Below are positions 16,673 to 25,042 of a DNA stretch of 64,000 nucleotides, in pieces; the stretch's first letter is position 1; every line of letters begins with the position of its first letter. The notes beneath the pieces were generated by a model. It was not told the DNA's origin. It saw only the letters and a list, made by a program, of their open reading frames with translations, and ran no database searches. A program made the translations under genes and the position numbers. The DNA is from an uncultured Paracoccaceae bacterium (lineage in GTDB: Bacteria; Pseudomonadota; Alphaproteobacteria; Rhodobacterales; Rhodobacteraceae): the NCBI GenBank assembly GCA_947498415.1, contig CANMKB010000001.1:62001-126000 (forward strand), read 5' to 3'.

Positions 16673-17830
16673 TTAGTTAGTGACAGGCAGAGATGCCCAG
16701 AACTGACCAGAGTTTTCAAATGGAAGGAACTTCGTGTGCAGCTCGTCCAAAGTTGCTTTTGGATCAAGATCTTCGAAGTCATCAGGATAAAGCCACTTCG
16801 CAATCTGCTGGATCGCAACAAAGTGGTAAGGCGAGTTATAGAACTGGTGGTAGATGGAGTGGAAGTTGCCTTCCTGCACCGCACGCAGATCTTTGAATCC
16901 ATCACGCTGGGACAGAGCCACCAGACGTTCAGTGTTCACCTTCTCATCCGCCTCATAGCCCAGCAGAACAGATGTGACTTCTGGACGTGCTTCAGACCAG
17001 TTTGCACCTGTGCCGATGATGAAATCAGGGTCCGCCTCAACGATGCCTTCCAGTGACAGCGTCACGGAATACGCATTTGCTAGAGTAGAGGCAAAGTTCA
17101 CACCACCCGCCAGCTCAACAAAGCGGCCATAGTTGTATGGGCCGAAGGACCAGCAGCAATGATCAGCTTGCCAACCAGCTGCGTTTTCCACAACAACCAA
17201 TGGGCGCTCATCCGCGGGGATACCATCAACGATGTTTGTGACTTTACGCATCTGCGCGATGTAGAAATCGATGAATTCCGCGGCACGTTTTTCCTCTCCG
17301 AAAATGCGGCCAAGGATCAGAATAGAAGGCACCGTGTTTTCGGTAGCGTTGCGGCGATAGTCAATAAAGACAACCTGCACACCCGCTTTTTCCAGCTTTT
17401 CAATCAAGCCCGTTTCTTCAGCTTTGAAAAGGTTACCCACGTCCAAAAGAACGACATCGGTGTCAGCTTCCAGAACCGCTTCGATGGAGAAATCACCGGC
17501 GTATGGGTTGCCGAAGTTGATCTGACGGTTGGTGTCTTCTGGGAAAGCCGCTTGGTACTTACGGAACGTATCTGGGTCGTATTGTTCCAGATCGTTTTTC
17601 CAACCAACGATTTTTTCCAGCGGGTTGCCGTCAATCATTGGCGCAATCGCATACATCATGCGGCTTTCGCCTAGAATGATCTTGTCAGGCATTTCAGGCA
17701 AAGTGACTTCGCGGCCTGCGATATCGGTAAGGGTGATGGCTTCTGCTTGAGCATCGGTTGCTGGCGTCATGAAAATTGCGCTGGCTGCAATTGCACCAAG
17801 GAAGCCGCTGATACGTGTCTGAATAGACAT
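16673..17830 (-). CDS. Periplasmic binding protein of FecBCD-type importer
   Basis: Binding protein of 385 aa with a Sec signal peptide ending ATDAQA (about residue 29). The mature start ITLTDIAGREVTLPEMPDKIIL is the classic opening of the FecB/BtuF/FepB fold, and SIEAVLEADTDVVLLD and SLEGIVEADPDFIIGTG are its two paired lobe motifs. It contains an unusual HCCW sequence at residues 224-227. It is the first gene of the operon with permease, ATPase and pseudoazurin. The ligand cannot be told from sequence; iron-siderophore, haem, cobalamin or another metal complex are all possible. Confidence 0.85.
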   Translation of the reverse strand: MSIQTRISGFLGAIAASAIFMTPATDAQAEAITLTDIAGREVTLPEMPDKIILGESRMMYAIAPMIDGNPLEKIVGWKNDLEQYDPDTFRKYQAAFPEDTNRQINFGNPYAGDFSIEAVLEADTDVVLLDVGNLFKAEETGLIEKLEKAGVQVVFIDYRRNATENTVPSILILGRIFGEEKRAAEFIDFYIAQMRKVTNIVDGIPADERPLVVVENAAGWQADHCCWSFGPYNYGRFVELAGGVNFASTLANAYSVTLSLEGIVEADPDFIIGTGANWSEARPEVTSVLLGYEADEKVNTERLVALSQRDGFKDLRAVQEGNFHSIYHQFYNSPYHFVAIQQIAKWLYPDDFEDLDPKATLDELHTKFLPFENSGQFWASLPVTN

Positions 17831-17963
17831 AGCGGTCTCCGATTGGGTTGTTACAGCTGCGGTTTACATCAGCGCCCAAATAATTCCAAGTATTTTTATC
17901 AGAAATATATTCGGCAAAATTACGTGCGCCCCTAAATCGCCTTCAAAACTCTACAACCAGCAC

Positions 17964-17977
17964 CGAAAGCGGTTTCG
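17964..17977. promoter_or_regulatory. LacI-family operator upstream of D-lyxose isomerase
   Basis: CGAAAGCGGTTTCG has the LacI-family form GAAA-n-CG-n-TTTC. The 17 bases ACCGAAAGCGGTTTCGA around it are identical to an operator upstream of the lacI gene 8 kb away (26129-26145). It lies about 70 bases before the D-lyxose isomerase start, placing that gene in the same regulon. Confidence 0.8.
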
Positions 17978-18045
17978 ATAAGGGGTCAGGCGTGATATAA
18001 TCACATCCAAACAACAATTGGATAGAGTTTCAAAAGGCCACCCCA

Positions 18046-18729
18046 ATGAAAAGATCATATGTGAATGACGTCATCCGCCAAGCTGATGCCTTTATGAAAA
18101 GCTTCGGGTATGTGCTTCCACCTTTTGCCTACCTTACGCCTGCTGAATTTGCTGCGAAGAAAGGCGAACTCGCCGCAGTGATCGACGCCGGCTTAGGGTG
18201 GGACATCACAGATTACGGCGATGGCGACTTTGAGAAAATGGGGCTTTTCTTATTCACCACCCGCAATGGCAGCCTTGCTGATCTAAAGGCCGGTGGCGGT
18301 ATGTGTTATGCGGAAAAGATCATGATTTCACGTCATGACCAGCTGTCCCCCATGCATCGCCACAACTTTAAAACCGAAGACATCATCAATCGTGGGGGCG
18401 CCACGCTTGCAATTGAAATGTTTGCCTCTGACGAAACAGGCAACATCGATCCAAAAGCTCCGGTCATAGTGGTTTCAGACGGGCAGCCCGTCACACTCCC
18501 CGCAGGTGGTGTTTTGAAACTCGCCCCCGGAGAAAGCGTAACACTACGCCCCGGAAATTGGCATGCCTTTTGGGGCGAAGGCGGCGATGTCTTGATTGGA
18601 GAGGTCTCTGGCGTGAATGACGACAAGACCGACAACATTTTCCGCGAACAGATTGGCCGTTTCTCGACAATCGAAGAAGACGAAGACCCGATCCATCTGC
18701 TTGTGTCTGACTACGACCAATGGCTCTAA
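18046..18729 (+). CDS. D-lyxose ketol-isomerase (also D-mannose isomerase)
   Basis: Cupin-fold sugar isomerase of 227 aa matching the D-lyxose isomerase family throughout (MKRSYVNDVIRQADAFM at the N terminus, FAYLTPAEF). Metal ligands are in MHRHNFKTEDIINRGG (two His and a Glu near residues 103-112) and RPGNWHAFWGEGG (His near 170). Known members interconvert D-lyxose with D-xylulose and D-mannose with D-fructose. A LacI-type operator lies upstream and is identical to one at the lacI gene, so this gene is probably induced with the ABC importer and GH63 enzyme encoded convergently. In that setting it could turn released mannose into fructose. Confidence 0.88.
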   Translation: MKRSYVNDVIRQADAFMKSFGYVLPPFAYLTPAEFAAKKGELAAVIDAGLGWDITDYGDGDFEKMGLFLFTTRNGSLADLKAGGGMCYAEKIMISRHDQLSPMHRHNFKTEDIINRGGATLAIEMFASDETGNIDPKAPVIVVSDGQPVTLPAGGVLKLAPGESVTLRPGNWHAFWGEGGDVLIGEVSGVNDDKTDNIFREQIGRFSTIEEDEDPIHLLVSDYDQWL

Positions 18730-18733
18730 CCCC

Positions 18734-18759
18734 AAAGGCCGCCCTCTTGGGCGGCCTTT
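18734..18759. terminator. Bidirectional Rho-independent terminator
   Basis: A perfect 11-bp stem (AAAGGCCGCCC at 18734-18744 with GGGCGGCCTTT at 18749-18759) with loop TCTT sits between the converging isomerase and ATPase genes. It has short A/T flanks on both sides. Confidence 0.8.
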
Positions 18760-18771
18760 GTCATTTCGATC

Positions 18772-19824
18772 TTACAAGCTGTTTTCAACCTCATCAAAGA
18801 AGTGCAAATCGTTTTGGTTGAATTTTAAACCAACGGTTTTACCTTCGATATCTTCGGATGCACCAGACGTTCGAACGGTCAGCACGCCAAGCGGGCCGCA
18901 ATCCACATAGTGGAAATAGTCCGCACCCAGATACTCGCTCACCTGAACTTCACCGTTACAATGCCCCTGCCCTTCGGTCGTCACCGAAATATGCTCTGGA
19001 CGAATGCCAATTTGAACGGCGGTGTTGCGCCCTGCCCCACCAAGTGCGCCCGAGCCGCCGCCTTCTAGAACAAAGCTCTCGCCTTCGGTGCGGCATGGCA
19101 TCAAGTTCATTTTTGGGCTGCCAATGAACTGCGCCACAAACACATTGTTGGGCGCTTCGTATAGCTCGCGTGGGGTGCCCACCTGCATGATCTGACCGTC
19201 CTTTAGAACGACAATACGGTCCGCCAACGTCATCGCTTCGACTTGGTCGTGGGTCACATAAACCATCGTACTTTTTAGCGTCTTGTGCAGCCGCGCAATT
19301 TCAAACCGCATATCCACACGCAAAGAGGCATCTAGGTTAGAAAGCGGCTCGTCAAACAAGAATCCCTTGGGCTTGCGCACAATCGCACGGCCAATCGCAA
19401 CCCGTTGCCGCTGGCCGCCAGACAGGTCTTTGGGGCGACGATCCAGATACTCATTCAGTTTCAGAATATCAGCAACTGCGTCAACTTTTTCAGCGATTTG
19501 AGCCTTGGATGCCCCCGCCGTTTTCAGCGCAAACCCCATGTTGTCGCGAACACTTAGATGCGGATAAAGCGCGTAGGATTGGAAAACCATCGAGAGTTCA
19601 CGCTCTGAAGGCACTTTGTGCGTGACGTCTTCATCGTCGAGCAAGATTTGCCCGCGACTGGTTTCTTCAAGACCCGAAATCATGCGCAGCAACGTTGATT
19701 TCCCGCATCCCGATGGGCCGACAAAAATGATCAACTCTCCATCGCGGATATCCAGATCGACACCCTTGATGACCTGCACCTGACCAAACCACTTTTCAAC
19801 CGATTTAAGGCTAATTGAACCCAT
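18772..19824 (-). CDS. Sugar ABC transporter ATP-binding protein (UgpC/MalK type)
   Basis: ATPase of 350 aa for a CUT1-type sugar importer. It has Walker A GPSGCGKST (about residue 36), LSGGQRQRVAIGRAI, Walker B FLFDEPLSNLDASLR, the His switch VTHDQ and a C-terminal OB/TOBE region (IGIRPEHISV). It is the last gene of the LacI-controlled operon and would energise the two permeases encoded upstream. Confidence 0.92.
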   Translation of the reverse strand: MGSISLKSVEKWFGQVQVIKGVDLDIRDGELIIFVGPSGCGKSTLLRMISGLEETSRGQILLDDEDVTHKVPSERELSMVFQSYALYPHLSVRDNMGFALKTAGASKAQIAEKVDAVADILKLNEYLDRRPKDLSGGQRQRVAIGRAIVRKPKGFLFDEPLSNLDASLRVDMRFEIARLHKTLKSTMVYVTHDQVEAMTLADRIVVLKDGQIMQVGTPRELYEAPNNVFVAQFIGSPKMNLMPCRTEGESFVLEGGGSGALGGAGRNTAVQIGIRPEHISVTTEGQGHCNGEVQVSEYLGADYFHYVDCGPLGVLTVRTSGASEDIEGKTVGLKFNQNDLHFFDEVENSL

Positions 19825-19845
19825 GATAACTCTCCCCGTTCTAGC

Positions 19846-21123
19846 CTAAGCCGCGCCTTTGATTTTCGTTTCGTGTTGCCAAGACAACCAAACTGCCGCT
19901 GTCCATGAAAAGTCAGACCCAACACAGCCTTCGCCTGTCAGCGGGTTAAAACACTCCCAAAAACCCGACTTTTCAATCGCTTGACACAGCCCATCTCGGA
20001 CTTGCCCGGCCAGTTCTTCTTCTCCACATTCTGAAAGGCCCAGCGCAGTCATATAATTCATCTGCGGCCAAAGCGGTCCGCACCAATAGCGCTGCGGCTC
20101 AAAGTCGGCGGCTTCTGGATCCCAGCTCGGTAAAAGATGTTCAACCTGCCCCTGAATGCGGCGCATGTTTTCGATGACCCGCGCACGCTGTTTTGGTGAT
20201 CCGACATCAGCATAAAAGCAAAGCGCACTACAATTGCTGAACCCCTCCGAGAACGTCCCGGTTCGAATGTCACGCGCGGTAAATGCCCCCAAGTCTTCGT
20301 TCCACAGATAATCTGTGGCGGCCTCGCCTTTGGCAATCCAACCTTCGATTTCCCGAAGCACCTCTGCCGACTTCCCCAAGCCTTGCGCCATCGCAAGCAA
20401 ATCGCGATCAGCGCGAAGCAACACAAAGTGAATATTCGGATCAGCCATTAAAAATGGGCCTTCATCGGTCAAACGCCGTTGATCCCAATCAACGCTTTCA
20501 CCAAAGGCCACGATCGTGAGGTACTTATCGTATTGCTCTTGGGTGGGTCGAAAGCGTGGATCGACATGTTTGTTGTCCATCCGGGTATATGGCGCCAGAT
20601 CAGGGGCCACCGTCATGAGATCAAGGCCAATATTCCACTCCGGGCAGTTGTCTCGCCCGGTCTCCCAGGGGTGAACCGTCGCGACAATCCCGTTATACGT
20701 ACGGCAATCGTGATACCACTTATGCCAAGCGAAAATCTGGGCAAACACTTGTGCCCGTTTTGCACGATGGTCTTCGCTTTCGGTGGATGTCAGCTGTCGC
20801 ACAATAGTCGCAAGAACTGGGGGTTGAGATACCCCCGTCGACGGAATGTCACCCGGTGTTTTCCCCCAACGCGAAGGTCCGGGGAAATAGTCAGGATCAT
20901 CCCTACGAAAGATAATGCTTGGGATCATTCCATCCGGCCACTGCCCCTCTAGCAAAGATGTAATCTCACTCCAGGCACGCACAGGATCATAGGTTGCGAT
21001 GCCAAGCGCGATAAATGCACTGTCCCAGTTCCATTGATACGGATAGAGGCCATTCGTCGGGATCGTGAACCCACCTCGATCATTCCGGGTTAAGGTATCG
21101 ATTGCGATTTGCGTAAGAGACAT
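19846..21123 (-). CDS. GH63-like mannosylglycerate/glucosylglycerate hydrolase
   Basis: Cytoplasmic (no signal peptide) (alpha/alpha)6-type glycosidase of 425 aa. The blocks YQWNWDSAFIALG (residues ~28-40), EGQWPDGMIPSI, HPWETGRDNCPEWN (likely general acid Asp) and the C-terminal TGEGCVGSDFSWTAA (likely Glu) match bacterial GH63 proteins of about 410-450 aa. The characterised members of that size hydrolyse mannosylglycerate or glucosylglycerate, both marine compatible solutes. It sits inside a sugar ABC operon, between permease and ATPase. Release of mannose would fit the co-regulated D-lyxose/D-mannose isomerase. The exact substrate is inference; trehalose- or oligosaccharide-active GH63/GH37 relatives are alternatives. 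Confidence 0.75.
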   Translation of the reverse strand: MSLTQIAIDTLTRNDRGGFTIPTNGLYPYQWNWDSAFIALGIATYDPVRAWSEITSLLEGQWPDGMIPSIIFRRDDPDYFPGPSRWGKTPGDIPSTGVSQPPVLATIVRQLTSTESEDHRAKRAQVFAQIFAWHKWYHDCRTYNGIVATVHPWETGRDNCPEWNIGLDLMTVAPDLAPYTRMDNKHVDPRFRPTQEQYDKYLTIVAFGESVDWDQRRLTDEGPFLMADPNIHFVLLRADRDLLAMAQGLGKSAEVLREIEGWIAKGEAATDYLWNEDLGAFTARDIRTGTFSEGFSNCSALCFYADVGSPKQRARVIENMRRIQGQVEHLLPSWDPEAADFEPQRYWCGPLWPQMNYMTALGLSECGEEELAGQVRDGLCQAIEKSGFWECFNPLTGEGCVGSDFSWTAAVWLSWQHETKIKGAA

Positions 21124-21126
21124 AGT

Positions 21127-22359
21127 TTATCCTTTCACGCTTCCGGCGGTCAAACCCGCGACCAGGAAGCGCTCGAACCATAGGAACAGCGCGAGAACCG
21201 GAACTGTTGCAATCACAGCCCCCGCCATCAAATGTTGCCTTGGAACTTCAGCGTTATTAAGCTCGGCGATCCCGCGCGAGAGTGTGTAAATGTCGACATT
21301 GTCGAGGAACATGAAAGCAAACAGGAACTCGTTCCACGCGATCATGAAAACATAAAGCGCTACAGAGGCGAGCGCCGGTAGCGCGAGCGGCAGCGTAATC
21401 TTGATGATCACCGACAAGCGATTCAGCCCGTCCATCAAACCGGCTTCTTCGAGCTCAGCCGGAATGCCCCGGAAGTAGCCTTGCAACATGTAAAGAGCGA
21501 CGGGAATGGTCGTGGCTGGATACACCAGCAGCAAACCCCACAAGGTGTTTCTCATCCCCAGCTGGGAAAAGATCGCATAGAGCGGAATAACCAAAACGAT
21601 CATCGGCACCATATAAATCAGCAGAATCGAACGGCTGAGAAACGCCTGACCTGGGAACTTCAATCGTGCGACCGCATAGGCCCCCGGCACGGCAAAGAAT
21701 AATGTGATCGCAACTGTCGCAACAGAGACAAAGGCCGAGTTCAGCAGGTAGCTGCCAAAATGATATTCCGTAAACAGCTCGACATAACTGCGGAACAAAG
21801 CAGCAGCGCCTTGCCCGATGTCGAGCGAGAAATCCAGCGGATTGGACAAGAGCAGCTGTTGGTTTTTCAGGCTCATCATCACCATGATGAAAAACGGCAA
21901 GGCAACAGCAATTGTGAATGCCACCAGCCCAAAGCCCTTAAGAAACCGCAAACCGATGACTTCAAGATTATACCGTTTTTCACGATCAGGCCCAAAGCCG
22001 CGAACCGTAAGATGCACCGCATGAACGGAAAAAAACGAAATCATGACACTAAAGATCAGCTGGCCTATCGCAAAATGCGTCAGCGGTTGCCCTAGCGGCT
22101 GAACACCTGTGGCGATGGTCAGAACCACAAGGAAAATCAAAGCTGACAAAGCAACCCAACCGATCTGGCGCTTAACGGGTGGCACAAAGGTCAACACCCC
22201 GGCAGAGACAAACCCAGCCAATGCACCCGCAGACACCTTGGGCTGAAACGGTTCACCCGAGATGAACAAGGCCAGTAGCGTACCAAGCAAAGTGACGATC
22301 GCACCCCAGCATGCACCGAACAGGAGGCTCAGATAAAAGACATTCCCTAACCGCATCAC
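21127..22359 (-). CDS. Sugar ABC transporter permease (MalG type) with N-terminal extension
   Basis: CUT1 permease of about 410 aa. The C-terminal 270 residues are an ordinary MalG-type permease with the EAA loop EEAGLMDGLNRLSVIIKITL. The first ~145 residues are extra and hold about four hydrophobic segments (for example SLLFGACWGAIVTLLGTLLA and WVALSALIFLVVLTIATGV), against a usual total near 280 aa. The first codon is either GTG at 22359, seven bases behind GAGG, or ATG at 22356; both overlap the upstream permease stop. It pairs with the MalF-type permease encoded just upstream. Confidence 0.85.
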   Translation of the reverse strand: MMRLGNVFYLSLLFGACWGAIVTLLGTLLALFISGEPFQPKVSAGALAGFVSAGVLTFVPPVKRQIGWVALSALIFLVVLTIATGVQPLGQPLTHFAIGQLIFSVMISFFSVHAVHLTVRGFGPDREKRYNLEVIGLRFLKGFGLVAFTIAVALPFFIMVMMSLKNQQLLLSNPLDFSLDIGQGAAALFRSYVELFTEYHFGSYLLNSAFVSVATVAITLFFAVPGAYAVARLKFPGQAFLSRSILLIYMVPMIVLVIPLYAIFSQLGMRNTLWGLLLVYPATTIPVALYMLQGYFRGIPAELEEAGLMDGLNRLSVIIKITLPLALPALASVALYVFMIAWNEFLFAFMFLDNVDIYTLSRGIAELNNAEVPRQHLMAGAVIATVPVLALFLWFERFLVAGLTAGSVKG

Positions 22360-23639
22360 GCATCATCCTCTGGTGAGAATTTAAAAAAGATCACTGAGAA
22401 CATCAGCAAAATGATAAAGACGACAACGGCAACGGCGGCCCCTGCCCCAAGGTTTGAAACAGCAAAGGCTTGCTCGTAGACATTCACTGTCAAGGTTCGC
22501 GTGCCCGCGGCACCGCCCGTCAGCAGGAAGATGTCGTCGAATTTGTTGAAGGTCCAAATGAACCGCAGCAAGAATAAAACGGCCATAATCCCGGCAAGCT
22601 GTGGCAGTGAAATGAAACGGAATTGCTGTAGTGGCGTCGCGCCGTCAATCTCTGCCGCCTCATAGATATCCGTAGAAACCGACTGCATCCGCGCCAAAAT
22701 GAACAGCATTGCCAGCGGAAAATAGCGCCAGATTTCAAAGATGATCACAACGGTCAATGCCACTGGGAACTTAAACGATAGGCCCATTAGGCTGATCTCA
22801 ATATCGCGGCGCCCCAAAAAGTTAATCGGCCCTTCCACCACGCCAAGCTGCATCAATAAGGCATTCAACGTGCCACCGGGACCGGGATCTAACAAAAGCA
22901 CCCAAGCCAAAGCGACAGCGATCACGGGCGCGACATAGGGCGACAGAAACAGGCCCCGCAAAAAGCTGCGCCCTCTAAACGCGAGGTTCATCAATTGCGC
23001 TGCAAAGAGCCCAACAATCAGCGCTCCGACGGTGCCTGCAATTGTGTAGTACAACGACGCCCAAAGGACTGGCCAAAAATCAGAAGCCTTAAACAACTGA
23101 CGGAAGTTATCGAGCGTGAAGTCATTGTTTGTTAAAACGTTTTCAGGGACAAACTCAAAGACAGGCTTTGATGATTTCACATTCTCAGGTGTGCTGATGA
23201 ATGCCTCGGTCGCGGCGACCTCGATCAGGATGTCCTCGCGTTTACGCGCCTCATAGTCGCCCAAAACGCAGGTCAGCGCGGTACCGTCGATCGTGCACCG
23301 TTCATCAAATGACAGCACATTCAGCGAAGCTGGAAGCGTATCGGTCATGGTGACATCTGCAATGTCGCCTTTTCTTGACGAATTTCGCACGCGATAACGC
23401 AATGTTGCTTTATCACCTTCGGCAACGATGTCGCCCATTAAGCGTTCGTTCACCAGCATCGACGGCGCACGCAGGTCACCAAGCGTCACGGGCTTAAAGC
23501 TGATCCACAAATTGGCGATCAGAGGGAAAAGCACCACCGACAACACAATGGCAAACGTCGGCAACAGCAGTAGGTAGGCAAAGCGCATTTCGCGTTTTGC
23601 AAGCGGGCCCAATCCCTTGGGCGGTCCTGAAGAAGTCAT
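22356..23639 (-). CDS. Sugar ABC transporter permease (MalF type) with inserted DUF11-like domain
   Basis: CUT1 permease of 427 aa against a usual ~300. Residues ~20-47 form the first membrane helix. Residues ~52-168 are a hydrophilic insertion, then the remaining helices follow with the EAA loop EAAEIDGATPLQQFRFISL. Inside the insertion, residues 70-148 read like a DUF11-type beta-sandwich repeat: YRVRNSS, VTMTDTLPASLNVLS (residues 96-110), Cys115, then LTCVLGDYEARKREDILIEV with Cys124. By topology this domain would be periplasmic and could contact the binding protein, as the unrelated P2 loop of E. coli MalF does. The context is the LacI-controlled sugar operon. Confidence 0.85.
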   Translation of the reverse strand: MTSSGPPKGLGPLAKREMRFAYLLLLPTFAIVLSVVLFPLIANLWISFKPVTLGDLRAPSMLVNERLMGDIVAEGDKATLRYRVRNSSRKGDIADVTMTDTLPASLNVLSFDERCTIDGTALTCVLGDYEARKREDILIEVAATEAFISTPENVKSSKPVFEFVPENVLTNNDFTLDNFRQLFKASDFWPVLWASLYYTIAGTVGALIVGLFAAQLMNLAFRGRSFLRGLFLSPYVAPVIAVALAWVLLLDPGPGGTLNALLMQLGVVEGPINFLGRRDIEISLMGLSFKFPVALTVVIIFEIWRYFPLAMLFILARMQSVSTDIYEAAEIDGATPLQQFRFISLPQLAGIMAVLFLLRFIWTFNKFDDIFLLTGGAAGTRTLTVNVYEQAFAVSNLGAGAAVAVVVFIILLMFSVIFFKFSPEDDA

Positions 23640-23659
23640 GGGACGTGTCCGATCAAAGG

Positions 23660-23686
23660 CTGGGCGCAGCGCTTGGCTGCACCCAG
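23660..23686 (-). promoter_or_regulatory. Intercistronic hairpin after sugar binding-protein gene
   Basis: An 11-bp stem (CTGGGCGCAGC at 23660-23670 with GCTGCACCCAG at 23676-23686; the single mismatch becomes a G-U pair in the leftward RNA) follows the binding-protein stop directly. There is no T-tract. It probably stabilises the upstream message. Confidence 0.55.
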
Positions 23687-23692
23687 TTTACG

Positions 23693-25042
23693 TTATTGAA
23701 CACCCAAAGCGATGTGTTCTGCGACGATCTTGTCTGCGGCTTCCTGAACGGAAAGCTCACCATCCGTCATTTCACGAATGACCCGTGACATGATCTGTGC
23801 GTTGACCAACTTAGACGCCGTGGCCAACTGACCATCCGCAACGCCCCAGCGGTCGCCCACAGAAAGGCCTGCCACGATGTCATCAATCACAGTCTGAGGG
23901 TAAATCGCAGAGAGGGGCGCCTTGCGGTCAACACCTACGTCCAAGGACGCCCATGCCGCCTCGTAGGATGTATCACCCGCGCTTTCGCCACGACGTACCG
24001 GGAATTTGCCCTCAGGAGCTTGTGACAACCACTCGCCATAGCCTTCGGACACAACGTATTTCACAAAGTCCTGCGCCACTTCGGTATTCGCATCCGCTGT
24101 GATGCCAAGATAGCGCACGTCAGCATATGCCGCCCCATCTGGGTTCCCCGGTCCAGAGATCACGGTTGAGAAACCCGTCGCTTCGGCCAAGGCCTTGGTC
24201 GTTGGATCGTCATTGATCGTCACCGGTGCGCTGTCTCGCAATCCGCCGAGTTCATCAAGGATCGACGGAGACCAGATGACCATCGCGGCTTTGCCGTCAA
24301 GGTACAGCTCGCGTGATTGCGACCAGTACAGATCACCCTCTGGTGAGTTGGCGACCATCTTTTTGTAAAGTTCAAGCAGCTGAACAAGGTTTGTGGTGTC
24401 TTCGTTGATGGATCCATCCGCGTTGATCGGAGAATACCCAGTCGCAAGGGACAGATGCTCGATCAATTGCATCATGTAACCTTCGTCGACCTTGGTCGCA
24501 GCCACAAAACCATACATCTCTGGCGGATTGTGAAGCGCATCCATCGCAGCGGACATCGCTTCAAACGTTGTCGGTGCTGCAAGGCCCTTTTCTGCAAAAA
24601 TATCTGCACGATAGACCACAAGCTGTGTCCAACCATCTGTCGGAACTGAAACGATTTCGCCATCAGCTATAGCCATCTGAACAGGGCCTTGTGCAAAGCT
24701 GTCAACGCCCAGATCTTCCATCACTTCGGTCGCTGCCGCAGTATCCAGCAAGCCCGCTTCTGCATAGGGCAGCAAGTGCTGCACAGTGTGGTTCAAGACA
24801 TCAGGCAAATCACCAGCGGCAAAGGCGGCTGTCGCGCGCGTTTGAATATCTGACTCTTCGACTGGGATCAGCTCTACGGTGTGGCCCGATTGCGCTTCAA
24901 ATCCGGCAATCATATCCTGCTGGATCGCCATACGCTCTGGTTGCACTTCCATCGTCCAAACACGAATGGTGTCTGCACTTGCGGCACCTGCGAGGGCCGT
25001 AGACAATAATAGGCCAGCGATAAATTTGGTATTACGTTTCAT
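23693..25042 (-). CDS. Sugar ABC transporter substrate-binding protein
   Basis: Family-1 extracellular solute-binding protein of 449 aa. The Sec signal peptide (MKRNTKFIAGLLLSTALAGAASA) is followed by DTIRVWTMEVQPER, and the later VSVPTDGWTQLVVYRADIF and DGKAAMVIW segments are typical of CUT1 binding proteins. It overlaps the 3' end of the lacI gene by 11 bases and is followed by a strong hairpin, then two permeases, a GH63 enzyme and an ATPase. The ligand is probably a glycoside cleaved by that GH63 enzyme. Confidence 0.88.
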   Translation of the reverse strand: MKRNTKFIAGLLLSTALAGAASADTIRVWTMEVQPERMAIQQDMIAGFEAQSGHTVELIPVEESDIQTRATAAFAAGDLPDVLNHTVQHLLPYAEAGLLDTAAATEVMEDLGVDSFAQGPVQMAIADGEIVSVPTDGWTQLVVYRADIFAEKGLAAPTTFEAMSAAMDALHNPPEMYGFVAATKVDEGYMMQLIEHLSLATGYSPINADGSINEDTTNLVQLLELYKKMVANSPEGDLYWSQSRELYLDGKAAMVIWSPSILDELGGLRDSAPVTINDDPTTKALAEATGFSTVISGPGNPDGAAYADVRYLGITADANTEVAQDFVKYVVSEGYGEWLSQAPEGKFPVRRGESAGDTSYEAAWASLDVGVDRKAPLSAIYPQTVIDDIVAGLSVGDRWGVADGQLATASKLVNAQIMSRVIREMTDGELSVQEAADKIVAEHIALGVQ

